Shown here: positions 32,597-39,280 of the stretch, one piece after another
How positions within the stretch are numbered: the stretch's first letter is position 1
Layout: each line of letters begins with the position of its first letter
From: CAYLZW01 sp964388085
GTDB taxonomy: Bacteria; Myxococcota; UBA727; CAYLZW01
Length of the DNA: 39,280 bases
Direction of reading: 5' to 3'
NCBI GenBank assembly: GCA_964388085.1
Contig: CAYLZW010000018.1
Coordinates: forward strand, 1-39,280
The notes under the pieces: generated by a model
The model's database searches: none
What the model saw: the letters and a program-made list of their open reading frames with translations, nothing else
What the model was told of the DNA's origin: nothing
Made by a program: the position numbers and the translations under genes

Positions 32597-33326
32597 CGAA
32601 CGCTCCCGCACCGGCGAGGGTGAGCACGCCGCCCGCCGCCGAAGAGATGACCAGAACCTGTCCGAGGAGCTTTCCGTCGTTGCGCGCCTTGGGGTCGGCG
32701 GTCCGGTCCGCGACGTTCTCGAGGTTCACGACGGCGAGGGTACCCGCCACGGCCCCCGCCAACGCCGAAAGTCCCGCCACGCCGGCGCCGCCCCAGCGCA
32801 GCCCGAGGGCGACGGGAGAGGGGCCGACCTCGGCAGGCGGCTCGTCGACGATGACGGTGCCCGCGGGCAGGAGGGTGCGGGTGAGCCGCAGCGTCGCGGG
32901 CCGAACGCGATCGAGGAGCTCATCGAGCGTCGCCGCGCGGACCTCCTCGCGCGCCACCGGTCGCGCGGCCTCGGCGTCGAACAGGTTCAGCTGCACGACG
33001 ACGGTCTCATCGAGCCGCCCGAGCCGCCCGAAGATGACGAACTGCGCCCCGAGCGCGCCGGCGATCTCGGCGAGGCAAGACTCCTGGTCGCAGCCAAGCG
33101 CCTGCTTCTGCGCCTCCAGATTGGCCACGCGCCGGATGTCCCCGGTGGTGACGACCTGCAAGGTGTCGAAGTCGGAGAGCGCCTGGGCGACGCTGCCGTT
33201 CACCAGCTCGGCCTGCGCGGACTCCACGCCGGAGACCTCCAGCTCGAGCACCACGATGGCGGTGCGCTCGGGTGCCTGTGCAGCGGCGAGGAGGCTGAGC
33301 AGCAGAAGCGATGGAGGGAGCGCCAT
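32574..33326 (-). CDS. Exported TolB-N/GNA1162-like protein with C-terminal TM helices
   Basis: 250 aa. N-terminal signal MALPPSLLLLSLLAAAQA; then a domain of alpha/beta type (IVVLELEVSGVES, VAQALSDFDTLQVVTTGDI) and CDQESCLAEIAGALGAQFVI with two cysteines, then FGRLGRLDETVVVQLNLFD, a pattern common in Myxococcota exported proteins related to TolB N-terminal/GNA1162-like domains. A Pro-rich spacer is followed by two membrane helices (GGAGVAGLSALAGAVAGTLA, VISSAAGGVLTLAGAGAFGA). Its end overlaps the start of the large kelch lipoprotein, so both likely act together at the envelope. Function unknown. Confidence 0.72.
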   Translation of the reverse strand: MALPPSLLLLSLLAAAQAPERTAIVVLELEVSGVESAQAELVNGSVAQALSDFDTLQVVTTGDIRRVANLEAQKQALGCDQESCLAEIAGALGAQFVIFGRLGRLDETVVVQLNLFDAEAARPVAREEVRAATLDELLDRVRPATLRLTRTLLPAGTVIVDEPPAEVGPSPVALGLRWGGAGVAGLSALAGAVAGTLAVVNLENVADRTADPKARNDGKLLGQVLVISSAAGGVLTLAGAGAFGASFLVE

Positions 33327-33505
33327 GGGAGACGATTGTCTCCGAGAGTCGAGTCCGGAAGCAAACCGGGCGACGAGCGCGGACGGCGGGGAGGCTTCGT
33401 GATCGAGGGCTGTCGCGCTCGCGGGAGGAAGCGCGCGCGCTCCGCTGCGGGTGCGCCAGCTCTCGACGGGACGCTGGAAGTCGAGCCAGCGTCCGGAACG
33501 AGTGC

Positions 33506-33522
33506 TATCAGCGTCGCTGATA
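33506..33522 (+). promoter_or_regulatory. 17-bp palindrome upstream of the exported protein gene
   Basis: TATCAGCG-T-CGCTGATA is a perfect inverted repeat, 84 bp before ATG 33606 in the 279-bp divergent gap. It looks like a site for a dimeric regulator; the regulator is unknown. Confidence 0.5.
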
Positions 33523-33605
33523 CGCTCGACGAGCGCGGCCTTCGACCTGCCGCGCCCGAGGACGAAGCTCGCCGCCGGACCGACGACGCCACCAAGGAGC
33601 TCGCC

Positions 33606-34469
33606 ATGACCAAGCGACCCACCGTGCTACTCGTGATCGCGCTCTTGCTGGCCGCCTCGTCGGGGGCGCTCGCCGAGCCCCTCGTCCCCGAGAAGCGCTA
33701 CCGCGGCGAGAGCGCCGTCGAGGTCCCCGCGCTGCAGCTCGGCTTCTCGGTGCCGGCTGGCTTCACGGGCGTGCTGCCGTCGGGCAGCGAGTGGTTTCAT
33801 GTCGGCAAGGACGACGAGGAGGGCCGCGTCTTCCTCTACGCCGACCGCGCGCCGAAGGAACAGATGAGGGCGCTCATGGGCGCTGCCTTTCCGGTGGCCG
33901 GCGTGGTCACGCTGACGCCGATGAGCGCCGTTCGCGACGAGGGCGGCGCGCTGGTCGCTGACTATTCGGCCAGCGACGGGCGAGCTCGCTACGCGGCCCA
34001 CGTGCGCGTGCTGACCGGGAAGAGCGGCGTGTCGGTGGCCATCGTCGCCGTGGCGCCCGCGGAGCGAATTGAGCGCTACAAGCAGCTCGGCAAGAAGCTC
34101 GCGACGACGCTGCGCTTCGACGTGCCGACGGCGAACGGTAGCGGCGACGAGCCGAGCGGTCCGTGGGCGGCGGCGCTCGCGAACAAGCGCGTCGTGAAAT
34201 TCGACCACGGATCGGGCTACTCCGAGAAGACCGAGTTTCTGCTCTGCGCGGACGGCCGCTTCGTGCGCCGCTTCGGCGCCTCGAGCCTGAGCGTCAACGG
34301 CAGCGGCGCCATGCACGACAAGAACGCCGGCCGCTGGTCGGTGCACGGCGACGCGCTCACGCTGCGCTACCACAACGGGGACTCGGCCACGGTGCGCCTC
34401 GAGGACCGCGGCGGTCAGCTCTTCGTCGACGGCGAGCGCTGGCTGCGAGAGAGCGCGCGCTGCCGCTAG
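33606..34469 (+). CDS. Exported protein, unknown
   Basis: 287 aa from ATG 33606, with AAGGAG 6 bp upstream; the longer frame to 33336 is not protein-like. Signal peptide MTKRPTVLLVIALLLAA, cleavage about ALA-EP. The first mature half has FSVPAGFTGVLPSGSEW and a following alpha/beta pattern similar in layout to PsbP/DUF-type lipocalin-sized domains. The second half (VKFDHGSGYSEKTEFLLCADG, AMHDKNAGRWSVHGD, VDGERWLRE) is all beta and resembles small domains that report on cell-wall or surface damage. No family assigned. A palindrome upstream may control it. Confidence 0.65.
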   Translation: MTKRPTVLLVIALLLAASSGALAEPLVPEKRYRGESAVEVPALQLGFSVPAGFTGVLPSGSEWFHVGKDDEEGRVFLYADRAPKEQMRALMGAAFPVAGVVTLTPMSAVRDEGGALVADYSASDGRARYAAHVRVLTGKSGVSVAIVAVAPAERIERYKQLGKKLATTLRFDVPTANGSGDEPSGPWAAALANKRVVKFDHGSGYSEKTEFLLCADGRFVRRFGASSLSVNGSGAMHDKNAGRWSVHGDALTLRYHNGDSATVRLEDRGGQLFVDGERWLRESARCR

Positions 34470-34472
34470 GTA

Positions 34473-34499
34473 GGGCGTGTCTTCCTAGCGGATACGCCC
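34473..34499. terminator. Hairpin between convergent genes
   Basis: GGGCGTGTC (34473-34481) pairs with GATACGCCC (34491-34499) with one G-T wobble and a nine-base loop. It lies between the stops of the exported protein and the MscS-type gene and may end both transcripts. No clear T-run. Confidence 0.5.
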
Positions 34500-34538
34500 T
34501 CGCCGGCGTGAACCAGCTCGACGTGCAGGTGGCGGCGC

Positions 34539-35855
34539 TCAATCCTGGATGGTCACAGGACGCCGGTCAGGCACCGGGGCGTCGGGTCCGGTGGCGCCAA
34601 GACGCGACGCCCCCTCGCTGCGCGGCGGCACGAGCTGCGCCACGGCCTCCTTCATGTCCTGCCCGGTGGGGGCCTGGTGCAGTCGTAAGCCAAAGACCGG
34701 GATCATCGCCAGCAGGTGATCGAAGAGGTCCGCCTGGGCTTGCTCATAGTCCGCCCACTTCACCGAGGCGGTGAAGCAATAGATCTCGAGCGGGATGCCT
34801 GTCTCGCTCGGGGCCAATTGACGCACGAGCTGGAAGAGCGTCGGGTGAATGCGGGGGTTCGTCCGCAGGTAGGCGGTGATGTAGGCACGAAACGTCCCGA
34901 GGTTCGTCACCCGTCGCGTGTTGATGGGATCCTTACCCGCGTCGAGGAGCTTCGCATTGTACTGCTCGAGCTCTTGGCGCTTCTCCTCGAGGTATTCGTC
35001 GATGAGCGCGAGGCGCCGCAGGTCCTCCCGCTCGGCGTCGGTCAAGAAGCGCACCGACGTCTGGTCGATGAGCAGCGCGCGCTTGATGCGGCGCCCGCCC
35101 GTCTCCTGCATGCCGCGCCAGTTCTTGTAGGACTGGGTGATGAAGCGATGCGTGGGAATGGTGCTGATGGTCTTGTCCCAATTGGACACCTTCACCACAT
35201 TGAGCGCGATGTCGATGACGTCGCCGTCCGCGTTCTGCGAGGGCATCTCGATCCAGTCGCCCACCCGCAGCATGTCCTGCGAGGCGAGCTGGACGCTCGC
35301 GACCAGCGAGAGGATCGTGTCCTGAAACACCAGCATCAGCACCGCGGTCATGGCGCCGAGCCCCGAGAGCAGCAGCACCGGGGACTTGTTGATGAGGGTG
35401 GCGACGACGAGCAGCACCGCCGCGATCCAGACGATGATCTGCAGCACCTGCAGGTAGCCCTTGATGGGCCGCTCGTTCGCGCGCGGGGCCGTCCGCACGT
35501 AGATGTCGTTCACCGCGTTCAGCGCGTTCGAGGCCGTCGCCGCGACGGCGACGATCACCATGCACGCGGCCACGTTGCGGATGACCAGCGCGAGCCCGTC
35601 CGGCAGCCCCGGCACCGCGCCGATCCCCACCTGGATGACGACGGCGGGGGCGATCAGCGCCAGCCGGCGGATGACCTTGTTGTCGAAGAGGACGTCGTCC
35701 CACTCGTTCTTCGTGGCCTTGAGCAGGCGCCCGACCACCCGGCGCAGGATCAGCCGGGTCAGCGCGCTCAGCAGCCAGGCGCCGCCGAAGACGAGCACGA
35801 GGCCGAGCAGGGTGCGGACGTAGGGGATCTCGAGGAGCGGCGCTAGCTTGTCCAT
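34539..35855 (-). CDS. MscS-family channel, YbdG/MscM type
   Basis: 438 aa from ATG 35855 (the longer frame to 36113 is Arg/Ser noise). Several membrane helices occupy residues 10-190. The pore-lining TM3 and following beta domain are recognisable: LLSGLGAMTAVLMLVFQDTI, LSLVASVQLASQDMLRVGDW, IEMPSQNADGDV, IPTHRFITQSYKNWRGM and GGRRIKRALLID, all matching the mini-conductance YbdG/YnaI subgroup. These inner-membrane channels open under osmotic stretch. A helical insertion (EYLEEKRQELEQYNAKLLDAG) and a cytosolic C-terminal domain follow. It stands as a single gene. Confidence 0.85.
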   Translation of the reverse strand: MDKLAPLLEIPYVRTLLGLVLVFGGAWLLSALTRLILRRVVGRLLKATKNEWDDVLFDNKVIRRLALIAPAVVIQVGIGAVPGLPDGLALVIRNVAACMVIVAVAATASNALNAVNDIYVRTAPRANERPIKGYLQVLQIIVWIAAVLLVVATLINKSPVLLLSGLGAMTAVLMLVFQDTILSLVASVQLASQDMLRVGDWIEMPSQNADGDVIDIALNVVKVSNWDKTISTIPTHRFITQSYKNWRGMQETGGRRIKRALLIDQTSVRFLTDAEREDLRRLALIDEYLEEKRQELEQYNAKLLDAGKDPINTRRVTNLGTFRAYITAYLRTNPRIHPTLFQLVRQLAPSETGIPLEIYCFTASVKWADYEQAQADLFDHLLAMIPVFGLRLHQAPTGQDMKEAVAQLVPPRSEGASRLGATGPDAPVPDRRPVTIQD

Positions 35856-36130
35856 GGCGCGGCACACTAGCCGGATGCAGCCGTCCGCGACCAAGGAGGG
35901 ATCACGGCGGAGGTGGGCCGGGATAGGGACGCGCAAATCTTGCGAGAAGCGCGGGGCGGAAGCGGCCCGAGGCGCTCTCCGCGAGAGCGCGAGAAGGAGC
36001 ATGAGCAGGAGCAGCCCTCCCGTGGGTGACCGAGCACGCCGGCGGGCGCTGCGTAGAATGGACGGCGACCGCGCGTCGTGCCCGGACGCCGCGGTGGTGC
36101 CTCGGGGGGGCACGTGTTAGCGACGTCGTC

Positions 36131-37783
36131 ATGACGGAGCCCGACATGCTCGGTCGAGGTCGCGAGGCGTTTGCGCAGCGGCGATGGAGCGAGGCGTACG
36201 CGCTGCTGGCGGAAGCAGAGCGCGGGTCACCCCTCGCCGCCGTCGATCTCGATCACTTGGCGACAGCGGCGTACCTGAAGGACGACGAGGCCGCGGCGAT
36301 CGCTGCCTGGCAGCGCGCCCACCACGCGTGGCTCGACGACGGTGAGGTGGAGCGAGCCGCCCGGGCCGGCTTTTGGGTCGGTCTCGTCGCCTTGATGAGC
36401 GGAGGCCTGTCGCAGACCACCGGCTGGCTCGCGCGCGTTCAGCGCCTGCTGGGCGAGAGCGGCGCTCATGCTCTCGAGCACGGATACCTCGATGTCCTGT
36501 TGGGGCTGCTCACGATGGGCAAAGGCGACGGCGGGCGCGCCGCCGAGATCTTCGCGCGTGCCATTTCGTGCGCTGGCAGCTTCGACGAAGCCGACCTGAT
36601 GGCGATGGCTTTGCTCGGCCGTGGCCAGGCGATCATCCACGACGGCCACGTCGTGCAGGGCATCAGCTCGCTCGACGAGGCCATGGTCTCGGTCACGGCC
36701 GGCGAGGTCTCTCCCATCGTCGCCGGCATGGTCTACTGCGGGGTCATCGGCAACTGCGAACGCGTGTTTGATTCGGCGCGGGCGCGCGAGTGGACCACCG
36801 CTCTCGACGCGTGGTGCGCGTCGCAACCGGGAATGGTGGCGTTCCGCACGCAGTGTCTGGTGCATCGATCGGAGATCATGCTGCTCCGCGGTGCGTGGAG
36901 CAGCGCGCTCGACGAGGCCCGACGTGCCTGCGAGCGCGTGACCAGCGGCGCGCGACGGATCGCAGGACGCGCGCTCTACCAGCGCGGCGAGGTGCACCGC
37001 CTACGAGGGGAGCTCGACGAGGCGGACGCGAGGTACCGCGAATGCGCACACCAGGGTCATGCTCCCGAGCCGGGCGCGTCCCTCTTGCGGCTCGCGCGAG
37101 GCGACATCGACGCCGCCGCGACGATGATCCAGGTCGCGCTCGCCGAGGTCGGCGAGCAAACGGGGCCGCCGCCGGCCAGCACGCGGGTGAAGCTGCTTCT
37201 GCCCTGCGTCGAGATCCTGCTCGCCGCGAGGGAGGACGAGGCGGCCACGCGCGCCGCCGACGAGCTCGCGGATCATGCCGCCGCGCTGGGAGCCACGCTC
37301 TTGCAAGCGGCGGCGGCAAAGGCACGAGGCGCGGTCCTGCTTCACGGCGGAGACGCGCGCGCCGCCCTCGGCGCGCTTCGCCGCTCCTGGGCGCTCTGGC
37401 AACAACTGGAGGCACCCTACGAGGCGGCCCGCGCGCGCGAATTGATCGGCGAAGCCTGCCGGCAGCTCGGCGACTGTCAGGCGGCAGAGCTTCACCTCGA
37501 CGCGGCACGCTCGGTGTTTCGAAGGCTCGGAGCGGCCACGGAGCTGGCCCGGCTCGAGGGCGCACCGGCCCGCGCGAGGCGAACGGAGGCCTCGTCGCTG
37601 ACGTCTCGCGAGCGCGAGGTCTTGAAGCTCGTGGCGACGGGCAAGACGAACCGACAGATCGCCGCCGTTCTCGCGCTCAGCGAGCACACGATCGCGCGCC
37701 ACCTGAGCAACATCTTCAACAAGCTGGGCGTCACGTCACGGACCGCGGCCAGCGCCTACGCGTTCGAGCACCAATTGGTCTGA
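36131..37783 (+). CDS. TPR-LuxR transcriptional regulator
   Basis: 550 aa from ATG 36131; no strong ribosome site. Residues 1-480 are alpha-helical TPR-like repeats (GREAFAQRRWSEAYALLAEAE, EVHRLRGELDEADARYRECA, LGALRRSWALWQQLEAPYE). The C-terminal LuxR/GerE helix-turn-helix starts at SSLTSREREVLKLVATGKTN and has the recognition helix SEHTIARHLSNIFNKLG. There is no STAND/AAA ATPase domain, unlike typical LAL regulators, so it probably responds by protein binding. It is followed by a methyltransferase gene on the same strand that it may regulate. Confidence 0.85.
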   Translation: MTEPDMLGRGREAFAQRRWSEAYALLAEAERGSPLAAVDLDHLATAAYLKDDEAAAIAAWQRAHHAWLDDGEVERAARAGFWVGLVALMSGGLSQTTGWLARVQRLLGESGAHALEHGYLDVLLGLLTMGKGDGGRAAEIFARAISCAGSFDEADLMAMALLGRGQAIIHDGHVVQGISSLDEAMVSVTAGEVSPIVAGMVYCGVIGNCERVFDSARAREWTTALDAWCASQPGMVAFRTQCLVHRSEIMLLRGAWSSALDEARRACERVTSGARRIAGRALYQRGEVHRLRGELDEADARYRECAHQGHAPEPGASLLRLARGDIDAAATMIQVALAEVGEQTGPPPASTRVKLLLPCVEILLAAREDEAATRAADELADHAAALGATLLQAAAAKARGAVLLHGGDARAALGALRRSWALWQQLEAPYEAARARELIGEACRQLGDCQAAELHLDAARSVFRRLGAATELARLEGAPARARRTEASSLTSREREVLKLVATGKTNRQIAAVLALSEHTIARHLSNIFNKLGVTSRTAASAYAFEHQLV

Positions 37784-37819
37784 CGGAGCTGCATGGTCGA
37801 TCTTGACCATCGGGCTCCG
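37784..37819 (+). terminator. Hairpin after the LuxR gene
   Basis: Two stacked stems, CGGAGC/GCTCCG (37784-37789, 37814-37819) and ATGGTC/GACCAT (37793-37798, 37805-37810), separated by a 3x3 internal loop. It begins at the stop codon, but lacks a T-run, so it may be an attenuator or mRNA stabiliser rather than a full terminator. Confidence 0.45.
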
Positions 37820-37915
37820 CACGCGACGTGGCGGATCCGCGCGATGCGCCCGGCGCACGATCGCTCGTAGGTTTTCCACCACGCGCGCCGCCGCAGCGCG
37901 AGGAGGACGCTCGCT

Positions 37916-38725
37916 ATGGTTCAGGAGAGCTTCGGCCGACGCTACGGGGGCGCCGCTCCCGAAAACTACGAGAGACATTTTGTGCCCGCGATTGGTGCTC
38001 CGCTCGCGCGCGATCTCCTCGACAAGGCCGAGCTGTCCGTCGGTGAGAGCGTGCTCGACGTCGCGTGCGGGACCGGCGTGGTCACGCGCTTGGCGGTAGA
38101 GGACGTGGGCCCGGGCGCCGTCGTCGCGGGTCTCGACGTCAACGCGGGCATGTTGCGGGTCGCCCGGGCCAACACGCCGCCCGGCGTCGCCATCGACTGG
38201 TACGAGACGAGCGCCGAGGCGATGCCGCTCCCCGACGACGCGTTCGACGTCGTGCTGTGCCAGATGGGACTGCAATTCATCCCGAACAAGCTCGCGGCGC
38301 TGCGCGAGATGCGACGTGTCTTGTCGCCGAGCGGGCGCGCGCTCGTCAGCGTGCCCGGCCCCACTCCGGCCATGATGACGATTGTGGCGAACGCGCTGGC
38401 GCGTCACGTGGACCGCAAGGTCGCGCAGTTCGTCCACGTCGTCTTCTCGTTGCACGAAGAGGACGAGCTTCGCCGCCTGATGACGAGCGCGGGCTTTCGG
38501 CAGGTCCGTGTGGTGGTCGAGGAGCGCGCGCTCGCCGTCCCGCCGCCGGCGCAATTCCTCTGGGGCTACCTGAACAGCACCCCGCTCGGCAGCGCGCTCG
38601 CCGCCGCGGCGCCCGAGCAGCGAGAGGCCACCGAGCGAGACGTCGTGGCCGCGTGGCAGGACTGCCTCGTCGACGGCGAGCTGTTGCTCGAGGTGCGCAT
38701 GAGCACCGTCGAAGCCGCCTCCTAG
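37916..38725 (+). CDS. Class I SAM-dependent methyltransferase
   Basis: 269 aa from ATG 37916, with GGAGG about 10 bp upstream. Motif I SVLDVACGTGVVTRLA (residues 45-60), GLDVNAGML (acidic residue binding the SAM ribose), AEAMPLPDDAFDVVLCQMGL and LREMRRVLSPSGRALVSVPG are the standard class I small-molecule type (UbiE/COQ5-like region, Methyltransf_11). Substrate cannot be told. It follows the TPR-LuxR gene in the same direction with 132 bp between, an arrangement often seen for regulator/target pairs. Confidence 0.85.
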   Translation: MVQESFGRRYGGAAPENYERHFVPAIGAPLARDLLDKAELSVGESVLDVACGTGVVTRLAVEDVGPGAVVAGLDVNAGMLRVARANTPPGVAIDWYETSAEAMPLPDDAFDVVLCQMGLQFIPNKLAALREMRRVLSPSGRALVSVPGPTPAMMTIVANALARHVDRKVAQFVHVVFSLHEEDELRRLMTSAGFRQVRVVVEERALAVPPPAQFLWGYLNSTPLGSALAAAAPEQREATERDVVAAWQDCLVDGELLLEVRMSTVEAAS

Positions 38726-38738
38726 GGGGACGCACGCT

Positions 38739-39278
38739 CTAACGCTTCTTCTTCGCCGGATCGTCTTCGGGCAGACGGAGATGCTGCGTGTTCTCGTGCT
38801 CGGCCGGGTTGTCGTTCGTGAGCTGATCGAAGATCGCGCCCGAGCGCAGCGGCCCTCCGGACGGCGACGGACGGTGCCGCAAGGTCTGCTCGTCGTCGTT
38901 GAAGCTGCCCTCCGGCGGGGCCTGCTCGCGCGCGGGCGGCGGCGCCACCGGCACGGACGTCGGCGTGGGCGTGCGCTTCGCTCGCGGCGGCTCCTCGTCG
39001 ATGGTGTCGGCGCGCACGATGGCGTGGCGTGGATCGGTCAGCTCGTCGTGGCGCACGGGCATGGAGGCGAGCGCGGCCATGAGGCCGGTGCCGTCGCTGT
39101 CCGGGGCCCGCTGACGTCGGGCGGGGGCCGACTCTTCCTCTCCGGTCGGGCCGGTGTCGGACTCCGGGTAGGCGCGGAAGCGACCGGTGGCGCGCTCGAG
39201 ATCGCCGCCGGGCGCGGCGCTCTGTCGATCGGTGGTCTCGCGCGGCTCGTCGGGCGCGCTCGAGCGCTCGAGGTCCAT
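38739..39278 (-). CDS. Acidic low-complexity protein (window edge, possibly 5' truncated)
   Basis: 179 aa in view; ATG 39278 is the last possible start inside the window and the real one may lie outside. Composition is Pro/Glu/Asp/Arg/Ser-rich with no hydrophobic core, so mostly disordered. A short ordered-looking stretch reads GLMAALASMPVRHDELTDPR. It ends in EDDPAKKKR. No family recognised; it could be a regulatory or scaffold tail of a longer protein. Confidence 0.55.
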   Translation of the reverse strand: MDLERSSAPDEPRETTDRQSAAPGGDLERATGRFRAYPESDTGPTGEEESAPARRQRAPDSDGTGLMAALASMPVRHDELTDPRHAIVRADTIDEEPPRAKRTPTPTSVPVAPPPAREQAPPEGSFNDDEQTLRHRPSPSGGPLRSGAIFDQLTNDNPAEHENTQHLRLPEDDPAKKKR

Positions 39279-39280
39279 CA

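Noticed and set aside
1..39280. CRISPR array, tRNA or rRNA genes
   Set aside because: No regularly spaced direct repeats, no tRNA cloverleaf with TTCRA-type arm and no rRNA signature were found by eye.

Overview
The window is GC-rich DNA (roughly 70% by eye) coding on both strands. It is full of Asp/Ala/Gly-rich lipoproteins, including a kelch-like protein and one with HYDIN/ASH-like and PKD-like segments, plus sensors and other secreted proteins. Together with a stand-alone rpsR and a GAF-GGDEF protein next to phoH, this suggests a Myxococcota (former Deltaproteobacteria) chromosome. That placement is inference from style, not from a marker gene.

Layout. 1-4 kb: 3' end of a YfbK-type vWA protein, crcB (fluoride exporter), a KamA-family radical SAM enzyme, and a mazEF-like toxin-antitoxin pair with a strong palindrome over the antitoxin start codon. 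4-9 kb: a small membrane protein and an ASH/PKD lipoprotein (minus strand), then a large HEAT-repeat/Cys-cluster/trypsin-like protein whose catalytic serine appears to be replaced. 8.8-11.8 kb: a lower-GC minus-strand operon of three secreted proteins behind a good sigma70-type promoter; the middle gene is probably frameshifted. 11.8-15 kb: a membrane protein translationally coupled to a HAMP/PAS sensor with a degenerate kinase module. 15-19.7 kb: rpsR, an FtsB-like protein, a GAF-GGDEF diguanylate cyclase and a PIN-PhoH ATPase, all on the plus strand.

20-24.2 kb holds the most striking gene: one 1369-codon frame that joins a complete type IA topoisomerase III to a complete RecQ helicase (DEAD/helicase C/Zn-RQC/HRDC). 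It is a single-chain version of the RecQ/BLM-Topo III dissolution machine. A small lipoprotein frame follows it without a usual start codon. 24.26-26.3 kb is a lower-GC insert carrying an IS3-family transposase relic, an L-domain-like lipoprotein and a ~160-bp imperfect inverted repeat. It is bordered on the far side by a truncated, internally deleted copy of the topoisomerase gene and its upstream region (307 + 89 bp, about 98% and 97% identical).

26.8-39.3 kb: a large HExxH protein with a beta-rich tail, several lipoproteins, a GNA1162/TolB-like secreted protein, a YbdG-type MscS channel, a TPR-LuxR regulator followed by a SAM methyltransferase, and an acidic disordered protein at the window edge. 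No tRNA, rRNA or CRISPR array was seen.
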